Positions 36,301 through 47,696 of a stretch of DNA of 64,000 bases are shown in pieces (positions within the stretch are counted from its first letter, which is position 1; each line of letters opens with the position of its first letter). The stretch spans positions 9,289,001 to 9,353,000 of the forward strand of contig CM054182.1 in the NCBI GenBank assembly GCA_028829895.1, written 5' to 3'. The notes under the pieces are model-generated. The model saw only the letters and a program-made list of their open reading frames with translations. It searched no databases and was not told the DNA's origin. Origin of the DNA: Sinotaia quadrata (lineage: Eukaryota > Mollusca > Gastropoda > Architaenioglossa > Viviparidae). The translations under genes were made by a program, and so were the position numbers.

Positions 36301-38102
36301 TATACCACTCACATATATCTAAGCCATAAATTAAACAGTCCATATTAGAAACAAAACAATAATGGCTCCAGAATCTTCATTTTAAAGAAAAGAAAAGGAA
36401 AATAGTGTTTTGATATGTTGCATATATGATGAGAGGTAAAATCAAACTGTTATTGCTGTAATAATCTTTTCGTAACTTGTAAACCACATAAGAATGCATC
36501 TAAAACAACTGTAGACTGGTAATTTAAATGCTGTGCATTCATATTTTTTAATTTTAATTTTTAGACATGTCATGCTCCTGTTTTACTTACTGACAATGAA
36601 ATCTGCAACCAATCTCCTTTGGAATAACGATTGCGTTAACCAATCACAAATAACAACATAAATCTTCAGTGATTGAAAAAAACAACAACCAATAAATCTT
36701 TTTCAAATGACTTGCATAATCTTCTTTGTGCATGTGCATTTTATTCAGCTTAATTTTTATTTCACTATCATTGATTAATTAAAAAATTAAAATGTTTATA
36801 AGAAACCAACAAAACTCGAGCTTTAATCCTTGCAATTCTGAAATGTAAACAAACTTTATCCTGGATCTGTGTTGCATTGGTAATTTATGACATTGTATTA
36901 TTGATGATATTATTCTGGAATTAAATTTAATCTGCAAATAATTATGTCACATAAGCTGATAAAAAATGTTGGCATAGTCTTTGGGTGTAGATTGATGAAC
37001 AGAATAATTTTATATGAACTTTTTAAGCCCCCAAGGGAAAGGTAAGTGTGTAGAACATATCTTTGTTATGGATGATTGATTTATGTGCATATGCTTGATA
37101 AAACTGTTCTAGAATATGGAGAAGAGTATAAACCACCATTCTATGAGTATGTGTCCAGTGATCCTAGCTTTGAGGACATGAGGAAAGTTGTGGTGGTTGA
37201 CCAGATGCGACCAGTCATACCAAACCGTTGGTTTTCAGATCTAGTAAGTGCAGAAAATATATTTTTAAGACTTCACATTTTCTTAAGATAACAGTTGAAT
37301 AGAATTGAGTTATACCCATCTACACCCCCACAATGCCTTATGTAATTTTTTTTTTTTAATGACAGAGAACACTTAACCCATGCTTATTGGAAATACTAGG
37401 AAAAATTATGAGTTTTTTTTTTCGTTGCTTGAATCATGGATTCTTAGGACAGGGTTTTCAAAAGAAGTATCATGTAGAAGTGCTTTTATTTAAAATTACT
37501 TGTTACATTGATCAGTTATAGAGCTTCTTTTATGATGGCTGACAATTTTGTTAAAATGTTTTTTTCTTTTCCAATGTTTTTATGTGAGCATTAGGCCCTG
37601 TTGTAGACTGTAACATGTAAAATAATTTTATTTAATCAGCTTTGTTTTTTTGCATTTCATGTAACAAAATGGTTCACTTGCTCATAGAATGAGCTATATT
37701 CAAACACACAATCCACTGAATATACAAATGCACACAAACATACAGAACATTTTCTCTGCTTTATGAATATGTATCTATATTTGTGATTGTTTGAGTGTAA
37801 GTATATGCAATTTGATGCTACAGCAGAAGTGTAAAAATCATGAATAGATATTTTTATTCCTGCACCACAATAATATAATTATCTATATCTTGCCCCAAAT
37901 AAATAATTAATTAATGTCTGTTTTGATTCAGATTATGAGAGATTTGGCGAAAATGATGAAGGAATGCTGGGCACAGAATCCAAGAGCGCGTCTTCCAATT
38001 CTTCGTGTCAAAAAGACTCTTTATCAGCTGATAAACTCCTTACAGCTGTATCACAAAGACGATAAATGTTTGAAAATTGAAAACTATGAAAAAACCTGCT
38101 GA
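29841..38102 (+). CDS. ACVR1: TGF-beta/BMP type I receptor serine/threonine kinase, ALK1/ALK2 (saxophone) class; 8 exons, 5' end missing
   Basis: Joined exons 29841-29932, 30711-30894, 31641-31852, 32183-32282, 33137-33618, 35455-35587, 37113-37243 and 37932-38102 give 501 residues (residue 1 is a split codon) ending in TGA. Seen: ten ectodomain cysteines ending in the CCxxDxCN box (75-82), an N-glycosylation sequon at 8-10, a membrane span at about 105-128, a GS box TSGSGSGLP (171-179), then a kinase with glycine loop 197-204, Lys217, alpha-C Glu230, HRD 316-318, DLG 336-338 and APE 365-367. Known for the family: type II receptors phosphorylate the GS box, and the kinase then phosphorylates receptor Smads at the plasma membrane. 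The stretch before the kinase and the L45 loop (about 250-258, SDMTSRHSC) are of ALK1/ALK2 type rather than ALK3/6 or ALK4/5/7, which implies Smad1/5/8 signalling. The loop before YKPPF looks about three residues shorter than in vertebrate ALK2. The signal-peptide exon is not identified. Family certain, subclass likely, exact orthology unproven. Confidence 0.95.
29912..30069 (+). repeat. Tandem repeat formed from an exon end and its splice donor (4 copies, about 39-41 bp)
   Basis: Copies start at 29912, 29953, 29992 and 30031, each beginning TTTTGTGAGACCA or a near match and carrying GTGAGTA or GTGAGC. Copy 1 spans the true exon end and donor (29932|29933). The other three lie wholly in the intron and keep GT at the donor position. 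Using a later donor would add 41, 80 or 118 bases, none a multiple of three. Confidence 0.9.
30711..30894 (+). CDS. ACVR1: Receptor coding exon 2: ectodomain with the CCxxDxCN box
   Basis: The acceptor GTGCAG ends at 30710. The frame starts cleanly at TGC and runs for 61 codons plus one base. It contains the remaining ectodomain cysteines and CCIGDYCN, the signature that closes the three-finger fold in activin/BMP receptors. The donor that keeps phase with the next exon is GAAA|GTACTG, which lacks the usual G at +5 and is weak. Reading through it adds six residues and stops at 30912-30914. Confidence 0.93.
31641..31852 (+). CDS. ACVR1: Receptor coding exon 3: transmembrane segment and juxtamembrane region
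   Basis: A T-rich tract and TTACAG precede 31641; CAG|GTATGC follows 31852. After a short extracellular stalk there is a hydrophobic run of about 24 residues (visible residues 105-128) rich in Ile, Val and Leu. It is followed by the basic stop-transfer residues RHVHKRR and a charged juxtamembrane segment. The exon starts and ends in phases that match its neighbours (two bases in, codon end out). Confidence 0.93.
32183..32282 (+). CDS. ACVR1: Receptor coding exon 4: GS activation domain
   Basis: The acceptor TTACAG ends at 32182 and the donor ATAG|GTAAGT follows 32282. Thirty-three codons encode LLDHSC, then TSGSGSGLP, then VQRTVAKQ, the hallmark of type I receptors. The Leu-Pro pair after the GS repeat is the known FKBP12-binding site of the family. 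The last 12 exon bases and the adjoining intron start are repeated at a 26-bp step, but the second copy has ATAAGT in place of GTAAGT and so lacks a donor. Confidence 0.95.
32271..32370 (+). repeat. Tandem repeat of the GS-exon end and donor (26-bp step)
   Basis: TAGAGTGCATAG followed by the intron start occurs at 32271 and again at 32297. A partial third copy (TAGATAAGTGTATTTA) lies at 32355. In copies two and three the donor GT has become AT, so only the first can splice. Confidence 0.8.
33137..33618 (+). CDS. ACVR1: Receptor coding exon 5: kinase N-lobe and catalytic loop
   Basis: The acceptor ATGCTCAG ends at 33136 and the donor AAG|GTAAGC follows 33618; 482 bases keep the frame. Visible residues 197-357 cover the glycine loop GKGRYGEV, Lys217, Glu230, the L45 loop, HRDIKTKN and DLG (type I receptors use DLG, not DFG). 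The open frame does run upstream of the acceptor to an ATG at 32974, but homology starts exactly at the split glycine codon, so that extension is intron. The last 36 exon bases with the donor are tandemly repeated in the intron. Confidence 0.96.
33583..33825 (+). repeat. Tandem repeat of the kinase-exon end and donor (4 copies, about 61 bp)
   Basis: Copies start at 33583, 33643, 33704 and 33765. Each contains CAGGAAAA, GATCTTGGCC and CAGAAGGTAAG or variants. Copy 1 is the real exon end; copies 2 and 3 keep perfect AAG|GTAAG donors; copy 4 has lost it. Splicing from copy 2 would add 60 bases in frame but with a TAG stop. Confidence 0.9.
34119..34345. repeat. 28-bp minisatellite in the receptor intron after exon 5
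   Basis: About eight copies of a unit beginning TTATTGTATACAATGC and ending CTCATCCC. The unit is not a multiple of three and lacks stops, so all three + frames appear open here; none is coding. Confidence 0.85.
34346..35454. other. Rest of receptor intron 5, no feature seen
   Basis: AT-rich intron. An open stretch continues from the minisatellite to about 34629 but has no family resemblance. Confidence 0.6.
35455..35587 (+). CDS. ACVR1: Receptor coding exon 6: activation segment and start of C-lobe
   Basis: The acceptor GTTTCAG ends at 35454 and the donor GGAG|GTGAGA follows 35587. It encodes [10 protein letters not shown], the end of the activation segment, then the helix F region [16 protein letters not shown]. 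The exon leaves in phase 1 and joins the two-base start of the next exon. Confidence 0.95.
35878..36315. repeat. Two tandem repeats in the receptor intron after exon 6
   Basis: Three copies of a 21-bp unit with CACATTCACAACACATTACC (about 35878-35950) precede four copies of an 87-bp unit starting at 35984, 36071, 36158 and 36249. The third copy has four extra bases and the fourth is cut short. Copies two and three are nearly identical. Confidence 0.85.
36316..37112. other. Rest of receptor intron 6, no feature seen
   Basis: AT-rich intron sequence without repeats I can recognise, ending in the TTCTAG acceptor. Confidence 0.6.
37113..37243 (+). CDS. ACVR1: Receptor coding exon 7: kinase C-lobe
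   Basis: The acceptor TGTTCTAG ends at 37112 and the donor CTA|GTAAGT follows 37243. It encodes [18 protein letters not shown] and [11 protein letters not shown], all highly conserved in type I receptors. The junction with the previous exon gives a loop RRSGEYGEE that is about three residues shorter than its vertebrate ALK2 counterpart as I remember it. Confidence 0.94.
37932..38102 (+). CDS. ACVR1: Receptor terminal coding exon: end of kinase and C-terminal tail
   Basis: The acceptor TTGATTCAG ends at 37931 and TGA lies at 38100-38102. It encodes [20 protein letters not shown], the conserved end of the kinase, then RVKKTL and a tail of about 25 residues ending in Cys. The tail is longer than the few residues usual after RIKKTL in vertebrate relatives. 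AATAAA motifs downstream at 38176, 38737 and 39104 are possible polyadenylation signals; the sequence does not say which is used. Confidence 0.93.
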   Translation: MMRDLAKMMKECWAQNPRARLPILRVKKTLYQLINSLQLYHKDDKCLKIENYEKTC

Positions 38103-39109
38103 CATCAGATGTGATAATTTGCTGTATGTATTCATTGGGAGTTGTGGGGGGTGGGGTGGGGGAAAAGAAGGGAGCAATAAAACTATTCAGATTCTCACCT
38201 ATCGGCATTTTTAAGTTGACACTGAAAAACAGACATGGAAAGAAGTAGTGTGTGTGTGTGTTAGAGAGAAACAACTGGAGTGTTGATGAATTTTGTTATT
38301 TGGAAAATAATTTCTATTGATATGAAGATTCAGCTGAAGTTGGTTATGTTCTGCTTATATTTCTAAGATATCCTTATGGGATTTAAGTGTGATATTTGAG
38401 ATACACATTTCTGTTGAGGAGATCTGTGGAGAGGATTATAAACAAACAAAAAAAAAGTTTTTCTCTTTCTAATCATGTCTTCCTTTGGTGAGTTGAGTAA
38501 ATGTTTTGCTACAGAAACCTGGGACTACTTCATAAAACAACATATTCAGAATGACTTGTCAGTTCTTAAGTTTCATTTTTTGTTTTTTGTTTGGAAGATG
38601 TAACAGAGCATTTTTATAAAGCTATTACTTCTGTATGTTTTCATGGCTGTTCCATTCTCAGAGTGGAAATTTTTTGTCATCAATGATGAAATACTTTAGT
38701 TTTCAAAAAAAAAGAATGAAGTTTTATTAAAAATATAATAAATCACATATTTTTCACAAGACAGTAGTACCTCAGCATTAAAGTATTCCACTTATTTGAA
38801 ATCTGAACAGTGTTTAGTTAAACACTCTACTGACTGATTGCCATGGGTAACATATTCTACAATATGGACAATGTTATTTACTTTGCAGCACCTACATTTC
38901 TCATAGTGCAGTTGCTTTGTTAGAGGGTTTCTAAAAATAGCTTGACTTCGACTTTAAGGGTAAAGAGTAATTCTTAAATTGATTTATTATGTAAGTGCAA
39001 ATACAAAATGTATGCAAGTGTGAACACATGTGAAATAAGAGAGGTATTTTGCAGGTATATTTTTAACACTGCCACCAAAACCTTTCTTTCAGGATGTTAT
39101 TTGAATAAA
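38103..39109 (+). other. Probable 3' untranslated region of the receptor
   Basis: No coding sequence follows the stop. AATAAA occurs at 38176-38181, 38737-38742 and 39104-39109, and any could end the transcript. The first lies only 74 bases after the stop. A short purine-rich and TG stretch occupies 38145-38262. The extent is inferred, not seen. Confidence 0.4.
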
Positions 39110-39325
39110 GCAGTAAGACTTGTTTATTTTAACCATAATGCTATAGCGTGCACCGAGTTTAATGCCTGGAGAAAAGGGACATAAGAGAGCAATCTCACCG
39201 AGCTCTGATTTATCATGTTCACTTTTGTCATGGTCCTGATTGCAACACTGATAGCAGAAACCAGAGAATACTTTATTGAACTTGCTTGTATTAAAGGTTT
39301 GGTTCTATCAAAGGTGCTTCTAGTT

Positions 39326-39623
39326 CAGAGGTGGGCAAACTTCCCAGTGCACGGGCTGAATACACAAATTTACACCTTGTCACAGGCTGCATAGTTCATT
39401 ATAAAATAATTAATATTTGAAATCAAAAGGTTTTTCTAAATAACACCATAATTAATTTTCAGTTGGGTGTGTATTTGGCATTGCATGGTTACATTTCTCT
39501 CAAAATTAGAAATTTTACACTTGAGAAATTTAAATAGCGTGAACATAGGACTTGTTCCTAGGCCACATGAAAACCCTTGGCGGGCCGCATGCAGTCTGCG
39601 GGGCTATAGTTTGTCCATCTCTG
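39326..39623. mobile_element. Non-autonomous hAT-type transposon (MITE), 298 bp
   Basis: The left end CAGAGGTGGGCAAACT and the complement of the right end, CAGAGATGGACAAACT, agree at 14 of 16 bases. They are flanked by an exact 8-bp duplication TTCTAGTT (39318-39325 and 39624-39631). Subterminal sequence (GGCGGGCCGCATGCAG) is of the style seen in many hAT MITEs. No coding capacity. Confidence 0.9.
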
Positions 39624-39631
39624 TTCTAGTT

Positions 39632-40078
39632 TGTGTCAATCTATTGTCTACAGAAATATTGAATATACTGTATCAGTTGTCTGTAAGCGTATAATTTGTG
39701 TATATGTATGTGTGTGCATGCACGCATACAGTGTTTATTGTGGAGTGTCACTAGTGTGATGGCACTATGCTAATAAAATATTTTGATATTAGACTATAAG
39801 GTTAAATCCATTGACTGAGGTACTATGAAACATACAAAGCTATTCAATACTCACACACACTAAATTTATTAACAAATGTATTATTGCCTGTGAATAGCCA
39901 GCTAAAGTCACTATAATTAATTATGTGTTACAGCCATTTGTAGTCATAAATTAAAAAAAAAAATCAATTTTGTGATTACTTTAAAAATCACTTGATTGAA
40001 TATTATTTCTCCATAATCCAGAGATTTTTGTTGTTTGAATGAAAATGATTAAAGCTTTTTAAAGCATAAAATAACCAC

Positions 40079-40114
<36 letters not shown>

Positions 40115-41034
40115 CTCTTTGATCCAGCATGGGACTACTTCGTCCCTATTAACACATTACTGTTTGCATTGTATTTTTAGTGATTGGAGGTGCACATGTG
40201 TGTGCAACACAATACAATCCAAGATGTGATTAAAACATCTTTTTAATACTTTTGTAGGATTATATTTGATTAGACTGATATAGGCCACTTCATGTTATAT
40301 ACAGTAATATACCCACAAATCGGAAAGTTTCACTAAATTTTATTTATAGTATATCCTGTTTAAATAAATTTGTGGATAAATGAAAATTTTTTTCAAATCA
40401 TCTAATTTTTCATTCATTGAGGAGGTAATTCAAACATTTTTGAAGTTAGTAGCACCAGTCACTTAACATGCTTTTATCGAGTTAATCTCGAGCCGTACAG
40501 ATGTCCAGAGTTTATATAAGTGCTTTTTACTTTATTTCTATTTAATATTTGTTTCCAAAGTTGGGTGACTTGAAAAAGATATATCAAACTGCAGATATAT
40601 TGAAACACTTATTACAGTCTCATACACTTTGATATATTGAGAATATTCTGCATTTTATACATTATGTTAACTGTGCATGAAAGGTCAGATGTCAGTCTTA
40701 ACTAGCTTCATGGCTTCATTGTAAGATGATAGAGTAGTGTTATTATTATTATTATTATTATTATCAGAAGAAACGTTCTTAACAAATGGGAAACAGTGAT
40801 TTAGTAAATCTTTATTAGGGATCTGTCAGACATGCACTGATTGATCTCAGGACTGAGGTCTGGCAGATGAGATCACTGGTCATTAGTGACTTTGATTTAG
40901 TCTGGAAACATTGGCACCATTTGACATGATTAACCTGGATCGAGATTTGAAACAGTTGTACAGTGGCCTGTGGTTTAAACCAGACAGGAATTTTTATTAT
41001 ATGTGTAGATGTGAAAGCAGTATACATTAACATG
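39632..41034. other. Non-coding DNA with two microsatellites
   Basis: (TG)n at 40081-40112 and (TTA)n at 40739-40764. Confidence 0.6.
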
Positions 41035-41440
41035 GCTACTAATAATTAGGATGAAACTGGCTGATTGGCATAGCTACTAAAGGTCGAGATGAAATTTACT
41101 GTTTGGCCGTTACTAAAGTCAGAAATTGGCTGATTGGTATAATTACTAAAGATCAGGATGAAACTGGCTCAATGGCATGGTTACTTATAGGTCAGGATGA
41201 AATTGTCTGATTGGTATAGTTACTTTAGTTCAGGATGAAACTGGCTGATTGGTTTAGTTACTAAAGGTCAGGATGAAACTGGCTGATTGGTATAGTTACT
41301 AAAGGTCAGGATGAAATTGGTTGATTGGTATAGTTACTTTAAAGGTCATGATGAATCAGGCTGATTGGCATGGTTATTTCAAGGTGAAGGTGAAATTGGC
41401 TGATTGGCACAGTTACCTCAAGGTCAGAATGAAATTGGCT
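41035..41440. repeat. Minisatellite of about 38-40 bp, around 10 copies
   Basis: Units hold GGCTGATTGG, ATAGTTACTAAAGGTCAGGA and TGAAACT with many substitutions. Confidence 0.85.
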
Positions 41441-41924
41441 GTGTTAAAAATATATTCATGCAGGAGTTGATAGATAATGCAGAAAAGTTTAAAATTGTTA
41501 ATCCACCATAAAATTAATGCTTTTTATTAAAATTTCTGAAATTTTATATTTTAAAAAAATCTGCAGAGAATACAGTATTCTTCATATGTGGATAAATGTA
41601 AAATTTTTATCCAGGAGAAATGATTATTACAGTATTTTATTTCGGGGAATCCTAATTTTTGCTTTTTGTTAGTTTAGTTTTGATAGTTTATCCTTATTAT
41701 CTAGAATGCAGTGAGAAAATTTAGCTATCAGACACAATGACAGGTATGTCTGAATCATCAAACCTCTGAATGCTTGTGTAGAGGCATATTGACCTGGCTT
41801 TTTAGCGCATAAAGTACTGCTTGTAGATACCTGTGTGCTAGAGATAATACAAGTAGGTGTACACCACTGTCAGGAAGGTAGGGCAGATAGTCATGAGACA
41901 CATTATTTTTGTGCAGCACGCCAA

Positions 41925-42660
41925 AGTTGAAGGCACAAGAGAGAAAAGCATTATTGATGAGAAAATATGTAACATGAAAGTATTTTGGCCCACAAGAGAG
42001 AAAAGCATTATCTGATGAGAAAATATGTAACTTGAAAGTATTTCGGCCCACAAGAGAGAAAAGTACACTTATTGCAAACAGATGTACAGAGAAAAGCATG
42101 TGCTCATTGAGAAAATATTTTTATTGAGAAATATATATAGTGAGGAAACATGTTTACTGCAAAAATGTATAGTGAGAAAACTTGTTTATTGAGAAACATG
42201 TAGTGAGGAAACATGTTTACTGCAAAAATGTATAATGAGAAAACTTGTTTATTGAGAAACATGTAGTAAGGAAACATGTTTACTGCAAAAATGTATAGTG
42301 AGAAAACTTGTGTTTTGAGAAAATATGTAGTGAGGTAACATGTTTACTGCTAAAATGTATAGTGAGAAAACTTGTTTGTTGAGAAACGTGTAGTGAGGAA
42401 ACATATCTATTGAGTAAATATATACACGTATTGAGAAAACATGTTTATTGAGAAATATAAAGTGAGAAAATATGTCTGAGAAATATTTGTAATATGAGTA
42501 AACATGTTTATTGACAAATATATGCAGCATGTAAACATGCTTATTGAGAAATATTGTAGTGAGTAAACATGTTTATTGACAAATATATACAGTAAGTAAA
42601 CATGCTTATTGAGAAATATTGTAGTGAGTAAACATGTTTATTGAGAAATATATAAATGTT
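41925..42660. repeat. Two adjacent degenerate minisatellites
   Basis: A unit of about 57 bp with GAGAGAAAAGCATTAT and GAAAATATGTAAC (2-3 copies to about 42070) passes into a unit of about 62 bp with GAGGAAACATGTTTACTG and GAGAAAACTTGTTTATTG. Both are built on GAGAAA words, so one may derive from the other. Confidence 0.8.
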
Positions 42661-42808
42661 TGATGAAAAGATGGTGCTTAAAAGTCTTTAGGGATGTGAA
42701 AGAGAAACAGTGTTTAATTTCTGAAAATATTTGGCATGAAAGCATTTAGACTCATGTGTCTCGTGTGCAAGTATAGAAGAGCCTGCAAAAGTATGAACAC
42801 TGTGTGCA

Positions 42809-42845
<37 letters not shown>

Positions 42846-43486
42846 TTATAGCATAAAGACATACAAACATATAATTAGAGAGGTATATCAGTATATCTTG
42901 GTGCACATAATGTTGACTACAAGAGTCAGATAGTACAAGGCAATAAACTCCAACATGATGGAAGAAAAAGAGCTGTACACAGCTGAAAGCAGATTTTACA
43001 AAAATAAGATTGTTTTATTGATAATTTAAATGCAGTTTGTTTCAAGTGCTGTTATAACTAATTAAATTGTTTTTGTATGAATATATTCATTCATAAACAG
43101 AAACCTACCAGATATTCTTTTTTTTTGCCTTTAAGTTCTATGCTTTATTGTTAGCAAGGAGGGACTCTTGTTACTTCTTTCTTGTTAACCAACCAGTTGT
43201 ATGCTTAATTAAATAGTTATTTTCTTTCCCCTCCATTCAGCCAGGAAAGTGAATTTCATGTACAAGGTATGAAAGGTGTTATACAATATTTGTTCGTACT
43301 GAAGTAATATTTTTTCCTTTCATGTAAAGAGTCTTGTGATATATTTGTTGAATCAGAGATATATTTTCTTTTTGACATTTTTAATAATAATAATATACTT
43401 CTCTGGTGAACATTATATTTAGGTTGTGGTTTGTTTATGCTTGATTGCATGCATATAAAGTATTTGTTGTGAACTTGTGCATGTAT

Positions 43487-43519
<33 letters not shown>

Positions 43520-43944
43520 AAAAAAATAAGATTTGCATATTGGATTTGAGTACAGAGTGTGAGCATCGTGCAGAGATCTTTAAATTTGAATGAAGTACAG
43601 ATGATGAACATATTTTTCACTGTGATGTACGTGTGATATACGTGTGATGTGGATGCACAGTTCTATGGTGAATGGCTTTTTGTTATTTTGTACACTGTGA
43701 AAACCAATGATTGTAACTGAAATTTTGTGAGAAAAATCTCAAGTAATAAATAATTTATTTGAAATATTTTCTTGTTTGTGACATGCAGGTAGAGAATACA
43801 TTATTTTTATGAAAGAAAGATTTTGTTGACCGAAAAGTATTGAACTCTAGGCTTCTTGAGTGAAAGCTTGTGTTTTAATGATTGAGAAGATGCTTCAGTA
43901 AAAGTTATTGCTGAAAAAAGTGAGAAGAATCTAAACTGAAGATT
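42661..43944. other. Non-coding DNA with two TG microsatellites
   Basis: (TG)n near 42811-42842 and 43489-43518; otherwise AT-rich. Confidence 0.6.
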
Positions 43945-44535
43945 ACTACTTTAATGAATGAAAAGAAGTCAGACCGAAAATCATTCTTTTCATGAATGAG
44001 AAGAAATAAGAATGAAAATTACTCTTTTCATGGGTGAGGTGAGACTAAAAAGTATTGCTTTAATAAATGAGGAGTGGCAAGACTGAAAATTACTTTTTTA
44101 ACGAATGAGGAGAGGCAAGACTGAAAAATTACTTTTTTAACGAATGAGGAGAGGCAAGACTGAAAATTACTTTTTTAACGAATGAGGAGAGGCAAGACTG
44201 AAAATTACTTTTTTAACGAATGAGGAGAGGCAAGACTGAAAGTTATACTTTTAACAAATGAGGAGAGGCAAGACTGAAAGTTATACTTTTAACAAATGAG
44301 GAGAGGCAAGACTGAAAGTTATACTTTTAACGAATGAGAGGCAAGACTGAAAGTTATACTTTTAACGAATGAGGAGAGGCAAGACTGAAAGTTATACTTT
44401 TAACGAATGAGGAGAGGCAAGACTGAAAGTTATACTTTTAACGAATGAGAGGCAAGACTGAAAGTTATACTTTTAACGAATGAGAGGCAAGACTGAAAGT
44501 TATACTTTTAACGAATGAGGAGAGGCAAGACTGAA
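43945..44535. repeat. 38-bp minisatellite, about 15 copies
   Basis: Units hold GAATGAGGAGAGGCAAGACT and GAAAGTTATACTTTTAAC. Left copies are divergent, right copies nearly identical, and several right copies lack the GGAGA part (a 33-bp variant). Confidence 0.9.
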
Positions 44536-44582
44536 TACTCCGTTACTCGCCATAGAACGATCCTGATTTCTCTGTATCTGTC

Positions 44583-44800
44583 CATGATGGCAAAGAACGA
44601 TCTTGTCCACTGTTCTGTCCATGACGGCAAAGAACGATCTTGTCCACTGTTCTGTCCATGACGGCAAAGAACGATCTTGTCCACTGTTCTGTCCATGACG
44701 GCAAAGAACGATCTTGTCCACTGTTCTGTCCGTGACGGCAAAGAACGATCTTGTCCACTGTTCTGTCCGTGACGGCAAAGAACGATCTTGTCCACTGTTT
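44583..44800. repeat. 37-bp minisatellite, about 6 copies
   Basis: Units hold TGTCCATGACGGCAAAGAAC and GATCTTGTCCACTGTTC. 37 is not divisible by three and the minus strand lacks stops, so three overlapping minus frames are open; not genes. Confidence 0.95.
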
Positions 44801-45164
44801 CTACACATTGGTCGTACGTTGATCCTGTCCTTTTTTTCTACATGATGATCGAATAGAGAAATGGGTAGAAGTAAAAGCCCATTATTTTCACCCTGGATTC
44901 ATCTCATTACAATTCCCCATTAAATGTCAAACTCTTAGGTACTTTTTTTTTTTGCAGTTGACTGCCGTGCCAAAGACAATCAAACATTTTTTCCAAATTG
45001 ACGCTACACACCTGGTCATTTTATTGTGAGAAGAAATGCTTTCCTGGCGTGAGTGAAGTTAATTTTGCTCAATTTACTTGTAAGTCGTCCTTGTACTAAC
45101 CAGTTCTAAGACGCAATGTTAGCAGACGACTCTCATGCTAATCTCTAACCTAACTTAAAGCAAT
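44801..45164. other. Non-coding DNA, no feature seen
   Basis: Nothing recognised apart from a 12-base T run near 44943-44954. Confidence 0.5.
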
Positions 45165-45400
45165 GCGTTTTCCCGTTCAGCCTGAGTGATGTGTCGCAGA
45201 ATTCAGACACATCTGGTCTCCACGTCATAATCCTTGCATTTCTGGGTCAACCTGACTGATGTGTCGCTAGCAGTGTTTGTACACTTACCAAGGACTCCTC
45301 GTCATAATCCTTGCATTTCTGGTCAACCTGACTGATGTGTCGCTAGCAGTGTTTGTACACTTACCAAGGACTCCTCGTCATAATCCTTACATGTCCGATA
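45165..45400. repeat. Tandem repeat of about 77 bp, 2 good copies plus a diverged one
   Basis: CATAATCCTTGCATTTCTGG, CTGACTGATGTGTCGCTAGC and CCAAGGACTCCTCGT repeat in order. Confidence 0.85.
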
Positions 45401-45964
45401 TAAAAATTAATGATGCGTGCTATTGTCACGCTAATCATTCCATTTTCTTTCTCCTTTCATTCTTGTTTCCCCTCTCAAGTCAACTGAGTGGTGCCCTAAG
45501 GGAAAAAAGTACTTTCATCACTCAGTAGTGCTGTATACAATTATCTTCACCTCTATCTTCCTTTAAATGCATTCGGTAGTGAACTAACTTCAGTTTCCAA
45601 GGAAATATTTCTTAACTTTTTCCTTGCACCCTACCACGACTAACCAACTAGAAACGACGTAGACGTATACAAGTGTATAATAATAAAGTGCTGATTTTTC
45701 TGTCTTGCGGGACACTCATAATTACTTTTTTCCAGTCTCTGACTTATTTTAGGATCATCTTAATTTAAAAAAAATATTAAAGTTTCTGGAAATTCCTGGA
45801 AGCTGATAGGACTTTCTGAAAAATTGTGTCTGTTTTGATGGAATATAAATTCTTATTTAATAGTTCACAGCTGGAAAATATAAACAACTCTGAGCCTTGC
45901 CAAGTGCTGATTCAACAACTAAAAGGTGTGCGTCAGTGCGAATTAAGATACATATCATTGATTT

Positions 45965-46290
45965 AATAAACAAATTTATTAACCTGCTTACACATATATT
46001 AAAATCATATGTTGAAGTAATTGTGGGTGGATGGTTTCTCGTTAAATATAAATAAAAGACGGATTTTCATTACTCCTTTTAGTAAGAAGTTTCCACCTGC
46101 AGAAACATTATACGACAGTAAAAAGTCTATCTTATTATATTGTGTAAAGATTAGAGTTTATGACACCTTTATAATCTGCCAAAAATCTTGCTTGTCTTGC
46201 GAGAGAATTATTAATAGCTATAAATTAAGATTCTCGATCACTTGTAATTAGTTAAGTGTTGGTAATTAGTAAACAATAATCATAACGAGT
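45965..46290 (+). repeat. Dispersed repeat family A, copy 2
   Basis: Collinear with the copy at 22950 over about 300 bases. Its left part (ACACATATATTAAAATCATATG, here in shortened form ACACATATATT) also matches the copy at 47935. Confidence 0.7.
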
Positions 46291-47696
46291 GAAAGGTGTA
46301 AAGAGAGGTGTCACAGTGTTTACGTAAGTGTACCATATTCCTGCTGTTTTAGTAATTCTACAAACTTTACCTTTATTGTTCTCTTTTTAATGTTGTGTTT
46401 TTGTGAATATTATTGAAACAACTGATATTAAATAAGAATATATTCGAACGGTGAAGCACGTTGGGCATGCAGAAGAAGACAGAAGGGCGTTGGTGTTGTT
46501 AAATTTATATATGATCTTATATTATAAAAACCCATGCATACGGATCTACAACAACTTAATGTTGCTCATCCATCAAGCCATTGTCTGACATTTCCACCCT
46601 GAGTCGAGTTATTTCTCTGCCTTGTACTTTGTTATCTTTATATTTTGATTATTTCTACCTCTTAATACGCACTTTGATGCTTGCATTGCGGATGCTGATG
46701 ATACTTGATGGTAGATAACACACACGTCAACATTCCATGAATAAACGAGGTGACATGGCCACAAATTCAATATATGACATTGGAAGGATTTGCACTGTCT
46801 GGTGGAATAAACAAGACAATTCTTCATTCGTTAGGCCCCAAACAAAACACTCAAATACATTGACCTTGCTTTACAGTAAATTTGAACATATCTAGCTCTG
46901 TCTCCATCCATCCATTTTGTCTATCCGTCCATCCATCTACCCACAATCATCCGTTTATCCGACAATCAATGTTCTCTCTAAGGTGCACGACCATGCAGTT
47001 CATTAAAAATTGCCGTGCAGCAGTTTCAAAATTCCATGCATACATACGTTTTGTAGCAAGTTCAAACGACCACAAATTGTGCTCACACAGGAGAGGGAAC
47101 GTTGCCGTCCATGTGTGTGTTAGTTCAATCCATCCATCAATCCATCCATCCACCTGGCGTCCTCCCAGAATTGAGTAGCACAGAATAAAAATTCTCACAC
47201 TTTATTCACACTTGTTAATTTTGATTGATGCTATATTTCTTATGCTGCGTGTGTATCGGGCCTATGAATACTGTTGCAGGATTTGTAGTTGAGAATGTTT
47301 GTAAAGTGAGAAAGGAGTTTAGAGACGAACTATGCCTAAAATTTTAGCACTGCCTTAATTTGACTTTTGCAGAAAGGAGTGTGCCTTTATTCTTTGATGC
47401 TTTTGATCTGCTTCAAACTGCAGTGACTACTGTATTCTACCAGATCACATTGGTGTGTGTATCCAATGTTGTCGTCGAACCTATCAGTAGTGTATTGCTG
47501 TACGTTGATTCCTTTGAATTCTCTTTGAGAGCCAATATAGCGAACGTTGAGGCTTGAGTTTGGTCTTGAAGATTTCTTGAATATTTCTCCGGCTATACTG
47601 AGTAGTGCACACAGCATTCTAAAACACTTTGCATGATGTGCTTTGATAGAGTTTGTGAAGTTCTGGATGATTCCCCACGGTGGGCTTTGTGAGCAC
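46291..47696. other. Non-coding DNA
   Basis: Short CATC-type runs near 46903-46950 and 47128-47153. No gene seen. Confidence 0.5.
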
